The notes: generated by a model not told the origin, from the sequence alone. 64,000 nt of DNA from Rhodanobacter sp. (GCA_040371205.1 AP031382.1:1671562-1735561); one strand, 5' to 3'. Counted from the first letter of the stretch, positions 15,826 through 24,814 are shown. A program made the numbers and translations.

Positions 15826-16190
15826 CCAAATAGCCAGACACTCCATGTACGCATTGAGCAGAGCTGACGGTCGCGCACGTCTTCTAGCCCATCGATGAGG
15901 CAAGGCGCGTTGCTCCAGGTCGACGGGCTCCAAGCGGTCAGTCTGGACTTTAATGGACCGCAATCGGAACGAAGTCGACACGGCTTTTGAGAAAAGCCGC
16001 GGGGGAGCGGGGGCAAAAAGCGGCGAGGTGGCAGGAGTGGTCGGGCAGAGACAAAAAAGAAATGCCGACTTCCAAATGTAGGCGTGGTGCGGCTTCGAGC
16101 AGAATTTCCGACTTCGGCAACCGATTCTCCACTTTAGCGATGGTCGCTCCCCGGGCAAGGTGTGCGTCACCTTTCCAGGAGACCGCTGCA
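15826..16190 (+). ncRNA. gene-free stretch between int and alpA; possible structured RNA
   Basis: No convincing gene in 365 nt. It contains hairpins GCGGTC...GACCGC (15934-15961) and CGGCTTTT-gag-AAAAGCCG (15981-15999), then a purine-rich tract and several short ACTTC/GAAGT-type repeats up to the alpA ribosome site. A conserved RNA motif named int-alpA has been described between these two gene types; whether this is a member needs a covariance-model search. The call is by position and hairpins only. Confidence 0.3.
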
Positions 16191-16481
16191 ATGTATGACC
16201 GCCCCCCAACACCGCCGAACGAGCGCCCGTTTCGCCTGGCGCCACCGTCACCGTTCGCACACGACAAGGATCCCCATGGCTACGCCGACTACCGCGAAGC
16301 CAGCGCCATCACGGGAATGTCCGAGGGCTCGATTCGCAACCGGCTGAGCCGCGATTCCCCCTATTGGGATCCCACGTTCCCCCGCCCACGGCGACTGGGG
16401 AACGGCAACGGCAAACGGAGCGCGGTTCGTTTCATCCGCGGCGAGTTGTATGCGTGGGTGGCGCAGAGGCCGGAAGCGTGA
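16191..16481 (+). CDS. AlpA-like helix-turn-helix regulator
   Basis: A 96-aa protein; ATG 16191 follows AGGAGA at about 9 nt. The C-terminal half (DYREASAITGMSEGSIRNRLSR, then the FPRPRRLGNGNG-type wing and FIRGELYAWVAQR) has the AlpA/excisionase winged-HTH pattern. Such proteins activate int or act as the excisionase of P4-type islands. A 70-residue upstream extension is open but lacks a ribosome site. Its stop overlaps the GTG of the next gene by 4 bp. Confidence 0.75.
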   Translation: MYDRPPTPPNERPFRLAPPSPFAHDKDPHGYADYREASAITGMSEGSIRNRLSRDSPYWDPTFPRPRRLGNGNGKRSAVRFIRGELYAWVAQRPEA

Positions 16482-17442
16482 GGAAGCGTTCCGTCTCAGT
16501 GCGATGTCCGAAGCGACAGGGGTATCACACGTCGCTCGCCCTGCAACTCGACCCGCACTTTCAAACCCTTGAACTGTTACCGCTTGCAGACGGCACGGTC
16601 GACCTTGTGGCACGACTTGCGACGGTCTGCGATCTCGTGGGGGCATCACCCGCCACGCTCTACCGTCTGATGAAGTGCGGTAGCAGGAAGCTCCCGGTAC
16701 GCTTTCCACGACCAGTACGCCTCGGCGGCCGTGACAAGGGCAAGGTTGCGTGGGTTTGGCAGGAAGTCCTAGCTTGGCAGATTAGGTGCGCATCCATCTC
16801 AGGCACGTGGTTTGTTCCGTACGGGTCAACCACGCGTAGCGGTTTGCACGCAGCAAGTGCGATGACCGTGTCACCGCCGGAGTGGGTCGGCCAACCCGAG
16901 CTGCCAATTAGACGAGTGAAGGCGCGCCCCCCGGGCGTGATGCCGGTGAATGCCCCTGCACTGCGTGCAGAGCGCGAATTCGAGTCGGCAGTCGCGAGGG
17001 ACGAAACCTGCCACCGAACGTTCGCCGCTGGCGTGTTGCCCGGGCGTGGAGGAAAGCCTGCCATCACGCAAGACCTTGACGATCATGCCTACATCGCGGC
17101 ATTGGACGCGTTGGCGAGAGAGATCGTGCAATCAGACAAGGTGCCCCTTGGGTGGGAGGAAAGAGGCACTGGATCCCGTCGGCATTACCTGACCGATCTT
17201 GGGAAGAAGCTACAGCGTGCGAGTGCTAACTTTTCACATCACTTTTTGCTGCATCACGCCCGGCACCAATTTCAACCACGAGTGGCTTTACTCCTGCGAG
17301 CGTTCGAGCGTTGGGCTGACGTGATGGAGGATTGCAGGCACTCGTACGTCGTCGGGGTTCCTGTGGCCTCTCGATTGGCGTTCAACAGCACGGTACGGTT
17401 GATCCGATACGCTTGCCGCTCCAAGCGGTTTCGCCGGGCCAC
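16478..17442 (+). pseudogene. YfjJ/inovirus-Gp2-like protein, 5' part, cut by an IS3 element
   Basis: GTG at 16478 overlaps the AlpA-like stop. The first 100 residues hold a second AlpA-like HTH (LATVCDLVGASPATLYRLMK), then a basic Pro-rich linker, then the start of a domain DHAYIAALDALAREIVQ leading to VEDCRHSYVV-like helices (here VMEDCRHSYVVGVPV). Reading is cut at 17442 by the IS. Removing the IS and one CAC target copy joins it in frame to 18671-19352, giving a 548-aa protein. The call as YagK/YfjJ (inovirus Gp2) family rests mainly on the 3' half; such proteins are replication- or regulation-linked in satellites and inoviruses. Confidence 0.7.
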
Positions 17443-17447
17443 GGGTT

Positions 17448-18308
17448 CTACCCCGAAATCACGGACGGTTGTGAAAGGGTGGAAAACTTCAGATCCTGCT
17501 TTGCCTGCCTGCGCCGCATTCTCGGATTGTGGAACCGCTCGATGTATTCGAACACATCGGCTCTTGCTGCATCGAGCGTCGGATATTTCATGCGGTAGAC
17601 ACGCTCGCGCTTGAGCTGGCCGAAGAAGCCCTCGCAAGCCGCGTTGTCCCCGCAATGGCCGACCGCGCTCATCGAGCACACCAACGCATTGGCCACCAGA
17701 TAGTCCTGGTAGTCGCCGCTGCGGAACTGGCTGCCACGATCCGAATGCAGGATCACCGGCTCGCCTCCCTGGCGCTGCCACACGGCCATCTGCACGGCCC
17801 GGATCACCATCTGCCGGTCTTGCCGATGATGCATCGACCAACCCACGACCCGGTGGTCGAACAGGTCCAGCACGATGCATAGGTACAGCTTGCCTTCGTC
17901 GGTCTTGATCTCGGTGATGTCGGTGACCCACTTGGTCTCCGGCTCCTGTGCGGTGAAGTCCCGTTCCAGCCAGTTGCGCACGCCCGGTGGGGCCAGTCCC
18001 GGTTGAGCCCGCTGGCCGCGCCGCTTCTTGCGTGGCCAGCCCTGCAGGCCATCGGCCGCCATCAGACGCGCCACCCGGTTCAGGCTGGCCGACTCGCCTT
18101 CCGCGGCGAGGTCCTCATGCATCCGTCCCGCCCCCAACACGCCACGGCTGTCCTCGTGCAGTGCACGGATGCGGCCGAGCAGGCGATCGTTGTCGGCTTG
18201 GCGGGCACTGGGCATGCGCTTGCTCCAATCGTAGTAGCCACTGGTCGACACCCGCAGACAGCGGCACATCAGCCGAACCGGAAACTCGTTGCGGCAACGT
18301 TCGATCAC
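17448..18308 (-). CDS. IS3-family transposase OrfB
   Basis: A 286-aa transposase beginning with GTG at 18308 ([21 protein letters not shown]). It has the HTH_21 region ([23 protein letters not shown]) and the rve/DDE catalytic core: first Asp in [11 protein letters not shown], second Asp in [16 protein letters not shown], and Glu in [16 protein letters not shown]. It appears intact, and its stop codon lies inside the left inverted repeat. Normally it is made as an OrfAB fusion by -1 frameshifting near the orfA end. Confidence 0.93.
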   Translation of the reverse strand: MIERCRNEFPVRLMCRCLRVSTSGYYDWSKRMPSARQADNDRLLGRIRALHEDSRGVLGAGRMHEDLAAEGESASLNRVARLMAADGLQGWPRKKRRGQRAQPGLAPPGVRNWLERDFTAQEPETKWVTDITEIKTDEGKLYLCIVLDLFDHRVVGWSMHHRQDRQMVIRAVQMAVWQRQGGEPVILHSDRGSQFRSGDYQDYLVANALVCSMSAVGHCGDNAACEGFFGQLKRERVYRMKYPTLDAARADVFEYIERFHNPRMRRRQAKQDLKFSTLSQPSVISG

Positions 18309-18316
18309 CTGATACC

Positions 18317-18605
18317 TCAGGATGATCCCTTGGCAAAGAACGTCGCCGCTTCGCGCAAAAAATCCCGCTCCTTCTTCACCCGGGCCAGCTCGCGCTTGAG
18401 CCTCGCCAGCTCCTCATCCCGCGGCGTTCCGCTACCGCCAAACGCGACCGACCCCTGGCTGTTGGACTCCCGTTTCCAGCGGGTCAACAGGTTCTCCCGG
18501 ACCCCCAGCTCGCGGGCCACTTGGGCGCAAGTGACACCCGGCTGCACTGGCCTGTTCAACCGCACCGCGCTTGAACTCCGCACTGAACTTTCTTCGCTTC
18601 GACAT
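18317..18605 (-). pseudogene. IS3-family OrfA, frameshifted
   Basis: Starts ATG 18605 (MSKRRKFSAEFKRGAVEQAS) with GAGGAGTG upstream, then leaves frame near 18545, where one extra base in AGTGCAGCC shifts reading. The expected continuation (QPGVTCAQVARELGVRENL, HTH; then the [21 protein letters not shown] leucine zipper) is intact in the next frame to 18317. An intact OrfA would be about 95 aa. A sequencing error is the alternative explanation. Confidence 0.8.
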
Positions 18606-18670
18606 GAACACTCCTCTGGGCCTCGAGCGGCCCTTTTGTAAGTGTCCGTGAAATCGGGGGTGAACCCCAC

Positions 18671-19352
18671 AGACAATGATCGGCGACGCGAGATCAAGCA
18701 ATGCCAATCGGCATGCACCTACGCTGCTGCATTGTTTCGAGTGCACCCGGTCCTGCGGGTGGTTCGGATCCATCTGTATTTCCCCCACTCAGCCCCATAC
18801 GCCCAATCGATCGCTGCGACTGACTGGTCCCACCTTGCACTCGCAAATGTGGCATTCGCCCGCTTCGGGCGGGCATTGCGGAGGAACCGTGCGTTTGCCG
18901 ACGTGTGTGGCTGGCTGGCCACGCGGAGCGAGAGCTTCGTACAAGGCGTGCGCTTCGATGTGTTGGTCTTTCTTGATGGGTATAGGCCGATCGATGCGGT
19001 CGGCTACGCAGCTCAGCTCGGACAGTGCTGGACCGAACGTTGTACCGGCCCCAACCATGTCGGACGTGCTCTGGTCCCAGACCCGAGTCGTAGAGGTGGG
19101 GGGCAGGTCAACCGAACGGGCCTCGTGGCTTGCACCGATGCGCATGGGTTGCTCGCCATCCGTGCGGCAATACGCGCGATGTGCTCGCACGATTATCAGT
19201 TGCGGGTCAACAAACGGTACGAACACAACTTCAGGCACGGCTCGATTCGAGTGCCGCCCACGTCACGCTTGGGATCAAGTGGGCAGGTGTATGACCTGGC
19301 AGCAGTCAATCGGATTTTGGGGGGTAGGTGTAGTCGCCGTCCTTCCAGATGA
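18671..19352 (+). pseudogene. YfjJ/inovirus-Gp2-like protein, 3' part
   Basis: In-frame continuation of the gene starting at 16478 once the IS is removed. The segment RVVRIHLYFPHSA, then a helical stretch, then VRFDVLVFLDGYRPID and AAQLGQCWTERCTGPNH follows the YagK/YfjJ C-terminal pattern (beta strand, acidic helix, hydrophobic strand, Trp helix). The usual HxH of the second strand is replaced by FDV, so any HUH-type nuclease activity is doubtful. The last 47 bp overlap the convergent 457-aa gene. Confidence 0.65.
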
Positions 19353-20679
19353 TGAACTCGACGATCGCTTCAAGCTCCCCATCGCCCTTGAATCCATACG
19401 CCTCCAACTCGTTCTTCAGAGCGACCAGATAGGATCCCTGGTCTGACAGGTTCATCTTCCAGTCCAACCATTGCTTGGCTGCATGCACGATGAGCGCGAG
19501 CGCGTCGCTGACAAACGGGCCACGCAGGGAGTATTCACTTTTCAGAATGTCGTCGGCTTTGGGCGTGAAGTCTCGTTTCACGTCATCGCGCATGCCTTGA
19601 TTCCGAGGACTGTCAGGTCGGGTGAGTCTGGCTGCTTGGATAGCCCGTCCGCTCTTGTTGAATAGCTTCTTGTCGCGACTGACAAATGCTTGCACAACGT
19701 CATTTCTCGGAGGTTGCTGCGTCTCCCCACCTGCGACGAGTGGCGCATATTGCATCCGAGCTACCTCATACAACACCTCGACGCCAGGAACGCGACGCTG
19801 CAAATTGAATGGGCTTGATTGAAGCGGGCCGGAACCTGCCACCGATCCGCTGGCCCCTTGTGCCCTCCGCATCTGGATAACGTCCCAGTCGTTGCTCAGC
19901 AGGGGTAAGCCAAACACCTCGCGAAGGTACAGCACGACGGCGCGGTCTACGTGTACGTTACGAAGCCCGATTTCCGCCTCTAGCGCAAACCCTTCAGGGA
20001 TCGTGTTGACGATGAAGTCCGGGGTGGACATTGCATCATCAGCGTCAGGCAGTACGCGACTCTGAAGCTGGTCCACGGCACCGACGCTGACAGCGGAGTT
20101 ACCGCCCTGTGGCTCCGGTCGTGAGAACGGAAGAAGGGCCAGTGGCGATCCCCTTTGGGATGACCGGATAAACACGGGCCCAGCAACCTCTGAAAAAGCA
20201 CCGTCTGAGGCGAGCCAAACTCGCGACATCGGGGCGCTTTCGCAAAGCCATCCTGGAAAATGACGCGCTTTGGTGTGCCCCTGCGAAATGAGGTCGTCAA
20301 TGTGCTCTTTGTCCAAGGCAACGTATCCGACCTCCGGTTCGGGAAGCCAGCAGGCGACAAATGCCGCCCCATGCGATTCCGCCAACGCACAAGCCTTCGG
20401 CCACCTTATGAGGCTTGGATAGCGCTCGGCTTGCTTTGTTTGGTCTGTTCGATCTGCTTGGTCTGTTTGGTAAGCTTGGATAGTCTCCGCCGGATAGCGC
20501 ACCCATACGTCGTCACACCTGTCGACCCGAATGTAAAGGCCTGGCGTCGTGCCCGTCTTTTGCCGGCACCGAAGCGCGGCGTTCAGAATCTTCAGACGTA
20601 ACTTTTCATCGAGCGGGCCTGCGTCCGCGAATGCTGTCGCAAGCAGAACGGGCTTGATAATGTTGGGTTCCTGTTTCAT
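19306..20679 (-). CDS. hypothetical protein, 457 aa
   Basis: A long soluble protein beginning MKQEPNIIKPVLLATAFADAG. It has a Gln/Asp/Thr-rich low-complexity stretch (AYQTDQADRTDQTKQAER, residues about 69-86), a Trp-rich central part, a Ser/Gly-rich linker and a helical C-terminal third (LALIVHAAKQWLDWKMN) with an acidic end. No catalytic motif is recognised. It overlaps the convergent disrupted Gp2-like gene and starts downstream of a 730-bp gap. Its partner could be the ATPase gene, which precedes it on the same strand, but the gap argues for a separate promoter. Confidence 0.7.
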   Translation of the reverse strand: MKQEPNIIKPVLLATAFADAGPLDEKLRLKILNAALRCRQKTGTTPGLYIRVDRCDDVWVRYPAETIQAYQTDQADRTDQTKQAERYPSLIRWPKACALAESHGAAFVACWLPEPEVGYVALDKEHIDDLISQGHTKARHFPGWLCESAPMSRVWLASDGAFSEVAGPVFIRSSQRGSPLALLPFSRPEPQGGNSAVSVGAVDQLQSRVLPDADDAMSTPDFIVNTIPEGFALEAEIGLRNVHVDRAVVLYLREVFGLPLLSNDWDVIQMRRAQGASGSVAGSGPLQSSPFNLQRRVPGVEVLYEVARMQYAPLVAGGETQQPPRNDVVQAFVSRDKKLFNKSGRAIQAARLTRPDSPRNQGMRDDVKRDFTPKADDILKSEYSLRGPFVSDALALIVHAAKQWLDWKMNLSDQGSYLVALKNELEAYGFKGDGELEAIVEFIIWKDGDYTYPPKSD

Positions 20680-21410
20680 CCGAACGCTGTCCCTAATCCG
20701 AGGCTATGAAGTCCGCCTAAGCCTGCATCAGCGGGCGTCGTTGCTCAAGTAGGTCGGTGGACCGAGGGGCGTGCGTCAGGCTGGCGGCACGAGAGGTCAT
20801 CGCCGTCGATTTACGATGAACCCAATCTATCGCGGAACCGATGGATGAGTGTCTCTCAACAACCGGCTAGATGCCAATCTGTAATTTTTTACATGCGCAC
20901 TCCCTATGTTATGTCGACGACCTCACCCTCCGTCGGCCGGGTGCCATAAGGCAGGGGGGCTTTTGCTGTTGATTTACGTGGGTGTGTCGAAGACAAACAC
21001 CCACTAGAGAAACAGCGTACGCGAGGCTGAAAGCGAGCCGTACGCCTTTATCAGACCGCCGAAGGCAAGGGCTGACACATAGCCCGAGTCGTCAGCCGAA
21101 GAGCTGGCGACGAACGGTTCTTATGCCGGCAGGCAAAGTGCGAAGGGATAGAGGACAGGCATGAGCAATGCCATGGATCTGGGGTATTGCTACGAGAGAT
21201 AGGCAAAGCCCTCTAGCAGCACACACCGGATCGAATCACACGACCGATCATCGATGACCAGTTCGCCAGCCAGCATAATTAGGCGCGGACTCATATCGAT
21301 CGGTGGCAACCGCCCCATAACGGTCGGTCGGGCTAGGACTGTCTCTGCCACCAAATCACCTAAAACATTTGTCCCATCGCGCAGGGTGTATTGCTGAGTG
21401 ATGGATGTTA
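20680..21410. other. gene-free stretch with hairpin-rich core
   Basis: No gene supported in 731 bp. The 20965-21172 core is rich in strong hairpins (separate entry); the part next to 20680 is the promoter side of the 457-aa gene, with an AT-rich TAATTTTTTAC tract near 20880. Confidence 0.6.
20965..21172 (+). ncRNA. candidate structured RNA of unknown type
   Basis: Consecutive stems read on the plus strand: GCTGTT/AACAGC (20965-20970, 21011-21016) enclosing GTGGGTGT/ACACCCAC; GCGTAC/GTACGC (21015-21020, 21040-21045) enclosing GGCT/AGCC; GGGCT/AGCCC (21069-21085); CGTC-a-GCC/GGC-GACG (21090-21112); GGCAT/ATGCC (21158-21172). No reading frame spans it, and no gene follows on the plus strand, so it is not an obvious leader. 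The strand is uncertain because hairpins fold on either strand. Confidence 0.4.
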
Positions 21411-24026
21411 TCAACCTCTACGTCTGCGGATTTCTTGAAACAGTGCATTTACCGCGTCGATATCCTGCAGCAGCTCGGCAGGCTGCGTCACCGCACGCTG
21501 CTGGCCTGCGGCGTGGGAGTGCGCACGGACGTTTCGGCAGCACTTATCGTGCAGGCGTTGAACCTCGCGGTATTCTGCATCCTGCACGATCATCACGCCG
21601 TTTAGTCGGCCAACCGAGATGTTGTCGCGGAACCGCACGATGGTCTCATTGAGAATCGTGTCTTCGATTCCGACCTCGATCGTCACCCGAAGGTCGTCGT
21701 AAGCGTTGCGGATCGCAAGTCGTTCTTCGTCTCCCGGTGGGTTGTTGAAGCTGGCAGCGATCCGCTGGTGATCGGCGCGATGTTGCGCGATGCGATCACG
21801 ATGTCGCCGCATGTCGTAGGGCAATCCTGCATCGATGTATCCGGGGCCCTCGGCGCGATAGCTGATCGACTTCACGCTGGATGCCTGCCCGGCATCACCG
21901 CAAAGTGTGGTCAGTTCCCCGAAGAAAACCGCGTCGTGAGTAAAGACAATGACTTGCCGAACGGCGGATTCCTCGACGATTCTTCGTGCCACGGCAGTTC
22001 GGTGATTGTGGTCGAGGCTGGAGACCGGATCGTCGAACACAATCCCGGAAGAGGATCCCGATTGGTGGAGTTCCGCGAAGAAGTATGCGAGCGCACACAT
22101 ACGCTGCTCGGCCTCGCTGAGCACGAGGTGTGGGTCGAGCCGGCTGTCGGGAAGGAGAATGCCGAGACGTACCGATCCCGCGTCGCCGGTTGAACTGACC
22201 CCGGCGCGAATATGGTAGAGATCAAGCTTCCTGAGCTCTTCGTTCATCCTGCCGGCCAGCGCCTCGCTGATGTAGGTTTTGGCAAGTTGGCCTGCGAATA
22301 GAGTGATCGTGCGCGTGTTGCCGATATCCTCAAGGCACTTCTGAAGATTCAGCTTGCGACCGAGATTGCCGACCACTTGGGCAATGCTGTCGATGTGCTC
22401 CGACAATAGGTGCCGCGCATCCAGTTCCTTCAGGCGAAGCCGCTTCGCCGCCAGGGCTGCCGCGTCGAGGTTTGCGCGTAAGGCGGCCGCCTCGGCACTT
22501 AAGTTGTCCGCGATCTGGTGGATCGAAGCGGTCGGATTCGCACCGCGGTATATCGGCCGGCCCTGCCATTCCCCGGTTGCCGCAGCGGTTCTGAGCCACT
22601 GAAGGCGGGAGAGCAGGTCTTCCTGGAAGATCTGGATATCGTCCGGAAGCGTCTCAATGCGCCCGCGCAGGCTCTCGGACATGACTTGGGAGACGGTAAA
22701 CGTGACCGCCGCCTGCCCAAGGTCGCGCACGAGCTGTTGCCAGGAGTTGCGCGCGGCTTGGGCGGCTTCGGAAGCCGTGTCCCGGACATAGCGATCGAAG
22801 CGCTGCAAACGATCCTTTGCCGCCGGCGTCAGCTCCTGCTGGCAAAGCACGCATTGCGCGCGTTCGCCGGTGACCGGAAAGGATTGGTCTGGATACGCCG
22901 CGCTGGTCGAATACTCGCGCGCGGCATTGAACAGGAGCGCCCAGGGGCCCTGGCCCGTGCCGGGAAGCAGCGGCGTGGCATCTTCAGTTTGTAGCAGGGC
23001 GGACGCGGCCCGCTCGGCTGCCTCGGCGTCCAGCAACCTTCGATGCGCTGACTGCACGGTATCGATCGCTTCGTCGGACACAACACCAGCGGCGGCGGCG
23101 ATGGCGTTGACCAACTCGTCGACCTTGGTCGCGGCGTTGTCCAGCAGCGTCGCCTTGACTGCGGGATCTGCTTCGCTGATTTCCTGAGGCAGGCGTGCGA
23201 GCTCTGCTTGCTCGTCAGCGGTGAGCGCGGCAAGTGCGCGCGCCTGCGCCAGATCCGTTGTGGCGCTGATCGGATGCACAACCCGGCCAGCGTCGGTATC
23301 GGCGGGAATGACGTTGAACGGCGTCACATCCACCGCGAGCCCGGTGATCTCCGCCTGAAGCCGCGGACGCAGCGCCTGACTGAGGCCGTTGGCCAGTTGC
23401 TGAAGATAGGTCAGGGCGACGGGCTGGAATGTGGCCGCTTCCTGCGCCTGAAGATAGTGGCGAGCGCAGTCGCCATCGAAGACGGAAATGCCACGGAGTT
23501 CGGGCCGAGAGACATGGCCGCGTTGACCGCTCCAGAGCGCCTGATCTGGGGCACCGTCCAGCTCGAAGTTGATGGTGGCGCTCGGCTTGAGCTGCGGGAA
23601 GTTTGGGTCGTAGGCATTTGCATAGACGGTGCCGGGGCTCCTGGCGCGGCACGCCTGCTTCAACACGCGCGCATAGCCGGATTTGCCGGTGCCGTTGCCG
23701 CCGTACGCGATGGTGAGACCCTGCGCTTGGAACTCCAGGGTCTGGTCGCTCGGAATTTTCCCGACGTTGACCAGCGTATGCAGCGACGTGAGCACCACAG
23801 TCGCGTCCTGATTCGCCTCGGCGGGAAAATGATCCCTGGCGAACGGGATCGGTTGCGGCGCAGGGTCTGGCGCGCTACCGATTCCGTGGTGTTGCTTGGC
23901 AAGACCAAGAATCTCGTCAAGATCGGCATCGTCCCATTCTCCTTGAACGCACAGGCGCCGCAGTGCGTCCTGACGCCACAGCGGCAGCCTGTCCGCCCAC
24001 GCCAGTACTTCCTCATAAATCGCCAT
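21411..24026 (-). CDS. RloC/PrrC-like ABC ATPase with zinc hook and C-terminal HEPN motif
   Basis: An 871-aa protein; ATG 24026 follows GGAGG at 7 nt. Walker A GGNGTGKS (residues about 109-116) and Walker B with signature context GIVFDDPVSSLDHNHR (about 660-675) form an SMC/ABC-type ATPase; the intervening coiled coil carries a CVLC zinc-hook motif near residue 391, as in RloC. The C-terminal 120 residues contain RNVRAHSH near 829, which fits the HEPN RNase Rx4-6H motif. RloC and PrrC are anticodon nucleases of this architecture (known for the family). I infer a phage-defence ATPase-nuclease; the tRNA target, if any, is unknown. It is transcribed alone on the minus strand. Confidence 0.75.
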   Translation of the reverse strand: MAIYEEVLAWADRLPLWRQDALRRLCVQGEWDDADLDEILGLAKQHHGIGSAPDPAPQPIPFARDHFPAEANQDATVVLTSLHTLVNVGKIPSDQTLEFQAQGLTIAYGGNGTGKSGYARVLKQACRARSPGTVYANAYDPNFPQLKPSATINFELDGAPDQALWSGQRGHVSRPELRGISVFDGDCARHYLQAQEAATFQPVALTYLQQLANGLSQALRPRLQAEITGLAVDVTPFNVIPADTDAGRVVHPISATTDLAQARALAALTADEQAELARLPQEISEADPAVKATLLDNAATKVDELVNAIAAAAGVVSDEAIDTVQSAHRRLLDAEAAERAASALLQTEDATPLLPGTGQGPWALLFNAAREYSTSAAYPDQSFPVTGERAQCVLCQQELTPAAKDRLQRFDRYVRDTASEAAQAARNSWQQLVRDLGQAAVTFTVSQVMSESLRGRIETLPDDIQIFQEDLLSRLQWLRTAAATGEWQGRPIYRGANPTASIHQIADNLSAEAAALRANLDAAALAAKRLRLKELDARHLLSEHIDSIAQVVGNLGRKLNLQKCLEDIGNTRTITLFAGQLAKTYISEALAGRMNEELRKLDLYHIRAGVSSTGDAGSVRLGILLPDSRLDPHLVLSEAEQRMCALAYFFAELHQSGSSSGIVFDDPVSSLDHNHRTAVARRIVEESAVRQVIVFTHDAVFFGELTTLCGDAGQASSVKSISYRAEGPGYIDAGLPYDMRRHRDRIAQHRADHQRIAASFNNPPGDEERLAIRNAYDDLRVTIEVGIEDTILNETIVRFRDNISVGRLNGVMIVQDAEYREVQRLHDKCCRNVRAHSHAAGQQRAVTQPAELLQDIDAVNALFQEIRRRRG

Positions 24027-24309
24027 GTCCCGGCCTCCGAATTCCCCTGGAACCAAGCATACGGGCTAGCCCGGTGTCAGGCGAACTGACGTGGCAAATT
24101 GCCGAAATTCTCTATCGGGAAAGTTTTCGCGTCCTCGAACCAGCCCACCGACGTTTCGATTCCGCCGCTCCATCACGCCTGCGACGCTGCACTCCAGCAA
24201 AGATCGAAAGATCCGTCAGCCATATATCACCCATGCGAACAGTGGCGATGCCACTGCTCCATCCATGCCAATGTCGGCGCGGATGCCTTTCCACAGAGGA
24301 GTATGGGTA

Positions 24310-24711
24310 ATGGAAGAGCAGACCACGATTGTTCCGTTTATGCGGGACGAAACCATGCAACAACCGGACTTGATCCCCGGAGCACCGGCGTGCCCGGTGT
24401 GTCGTTCCATTCGCATTGAAGCCCGCCACTACGGCAAGAAGGTCGGCGGCACGATCGGTGCGGTGGCCGGCGCCACCAGCGGCGTTGCCTTGGTGCTCTC
24501 GGGCGCTGAGGTGGGAGCGGTCGCCGGAGCCGTGGGTGGCCCAGTGGGCTCGGCTATCGGCGCACTCACCGGTGGCGTGCTCGGCATGTTGATCGGTGGC
24601 GCCGCCGGCTGCGCCGCGGGCGCCGCGTTCGGTGAGGTTATCGACGACAACGTGCTGGACAAGTACCGCTGTACCGATTGCGGTTACGCCTTCGGCAGCA
24701 AGCCGGACTGA
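24310..24711 (+). CDS. glycine-zipper membrane protein with split zinc ribbon
   Basis: A 133-aa protein; ATG 24310 follows AGAGGAG. The N-terminus holds CPVC (PGAPACPVCRS), the middle is two Gly/Ala-rich hydrophobic segments with GxxxG spacing (GGTIGAVAGATSGVALVLSG, GALTGGVLGMLIGGAAG), and the C-terminus ends with CTDC (YRCTDCGYAFGSKPD). The two CxxC pairs could form one zinc ribbon closing over a membrane hairpin. Function unknown; small proteins like this are common island cargo. A 15-bp-arm terminator follows. Confidence 0.7.
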   Translation: MEEQTTIVPFMRDETMQQPDLIPGAPACPVCRSIRIEARHYGKKVGGTIGAVAGATSGVALVLSGAEVGAVAGAVGGPVGSAIGALTGGVLGMLIGGAAGCAAGAAFGEVIDDNVLDKYRCTDCGYAFGSKPD

Positions 24712-24747
24712 TACGACAGCGTTTTGTAAACCCAACCATCCACGCAT

Positions 24748-24786
24748 ACGCCCAGCGCCCGGCTTCGACCGGGCGCTGGGCGTTTA
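24748..24786 (+). terminator. rho-independent terminator
   Basis: Perfect 15-bp arms: 24748-24762 (ACGCCCAGCGCCCGG) with 24769-24783, six-base loop, then TTT. It separates the glycine-zipper gene from radC. Confidence 0.85.
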
Positions 24787-24814
24787 TGCCGTCCAAACAA
24801 GGGGGCCTGCCACC

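Larger units (their letters stand above)
17443..18667 (-). mobile_element. IS3-family insertion sequence, 1225 bp
   Basis: Ends are imperfect inverted repeats: left GGGTTCTACCCCGAAATC and right (complement) GGGTTCACCCCCGATTTC, each continuing CACGGAC; 18 of the first 22 positions match. A 3-bp target duplication CAC flanks it (17440-17442 and 18668-18670), typical of IS3. It carries orfA and orfB on the minus strand; orfA has a frameshift, so this copy is probably non-autonomous. Confidence 0.88.

Noticed and set aside
17443-18667. Group II intron as the source of the interruption in the Gp2-like gene
   Set aside because: Inverted ends, a 3-bp duplication and OrfA/OrfB with a DDE core identify an IS3 element.
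20680-21410. A second retron RNA in the hairpin-rich gap
   Set aside because: No RT is adjacent, and I could not find an a1/a2 pair bracketing an AGC; kept only as an unassigned structured RNA.
24091-24309. 73-codon upstream extension of the glycine-zipper protein
   Set aside because: No ribosome site and no protein-like pattern; AGAGGAG directly precedes the ATG at 24310.
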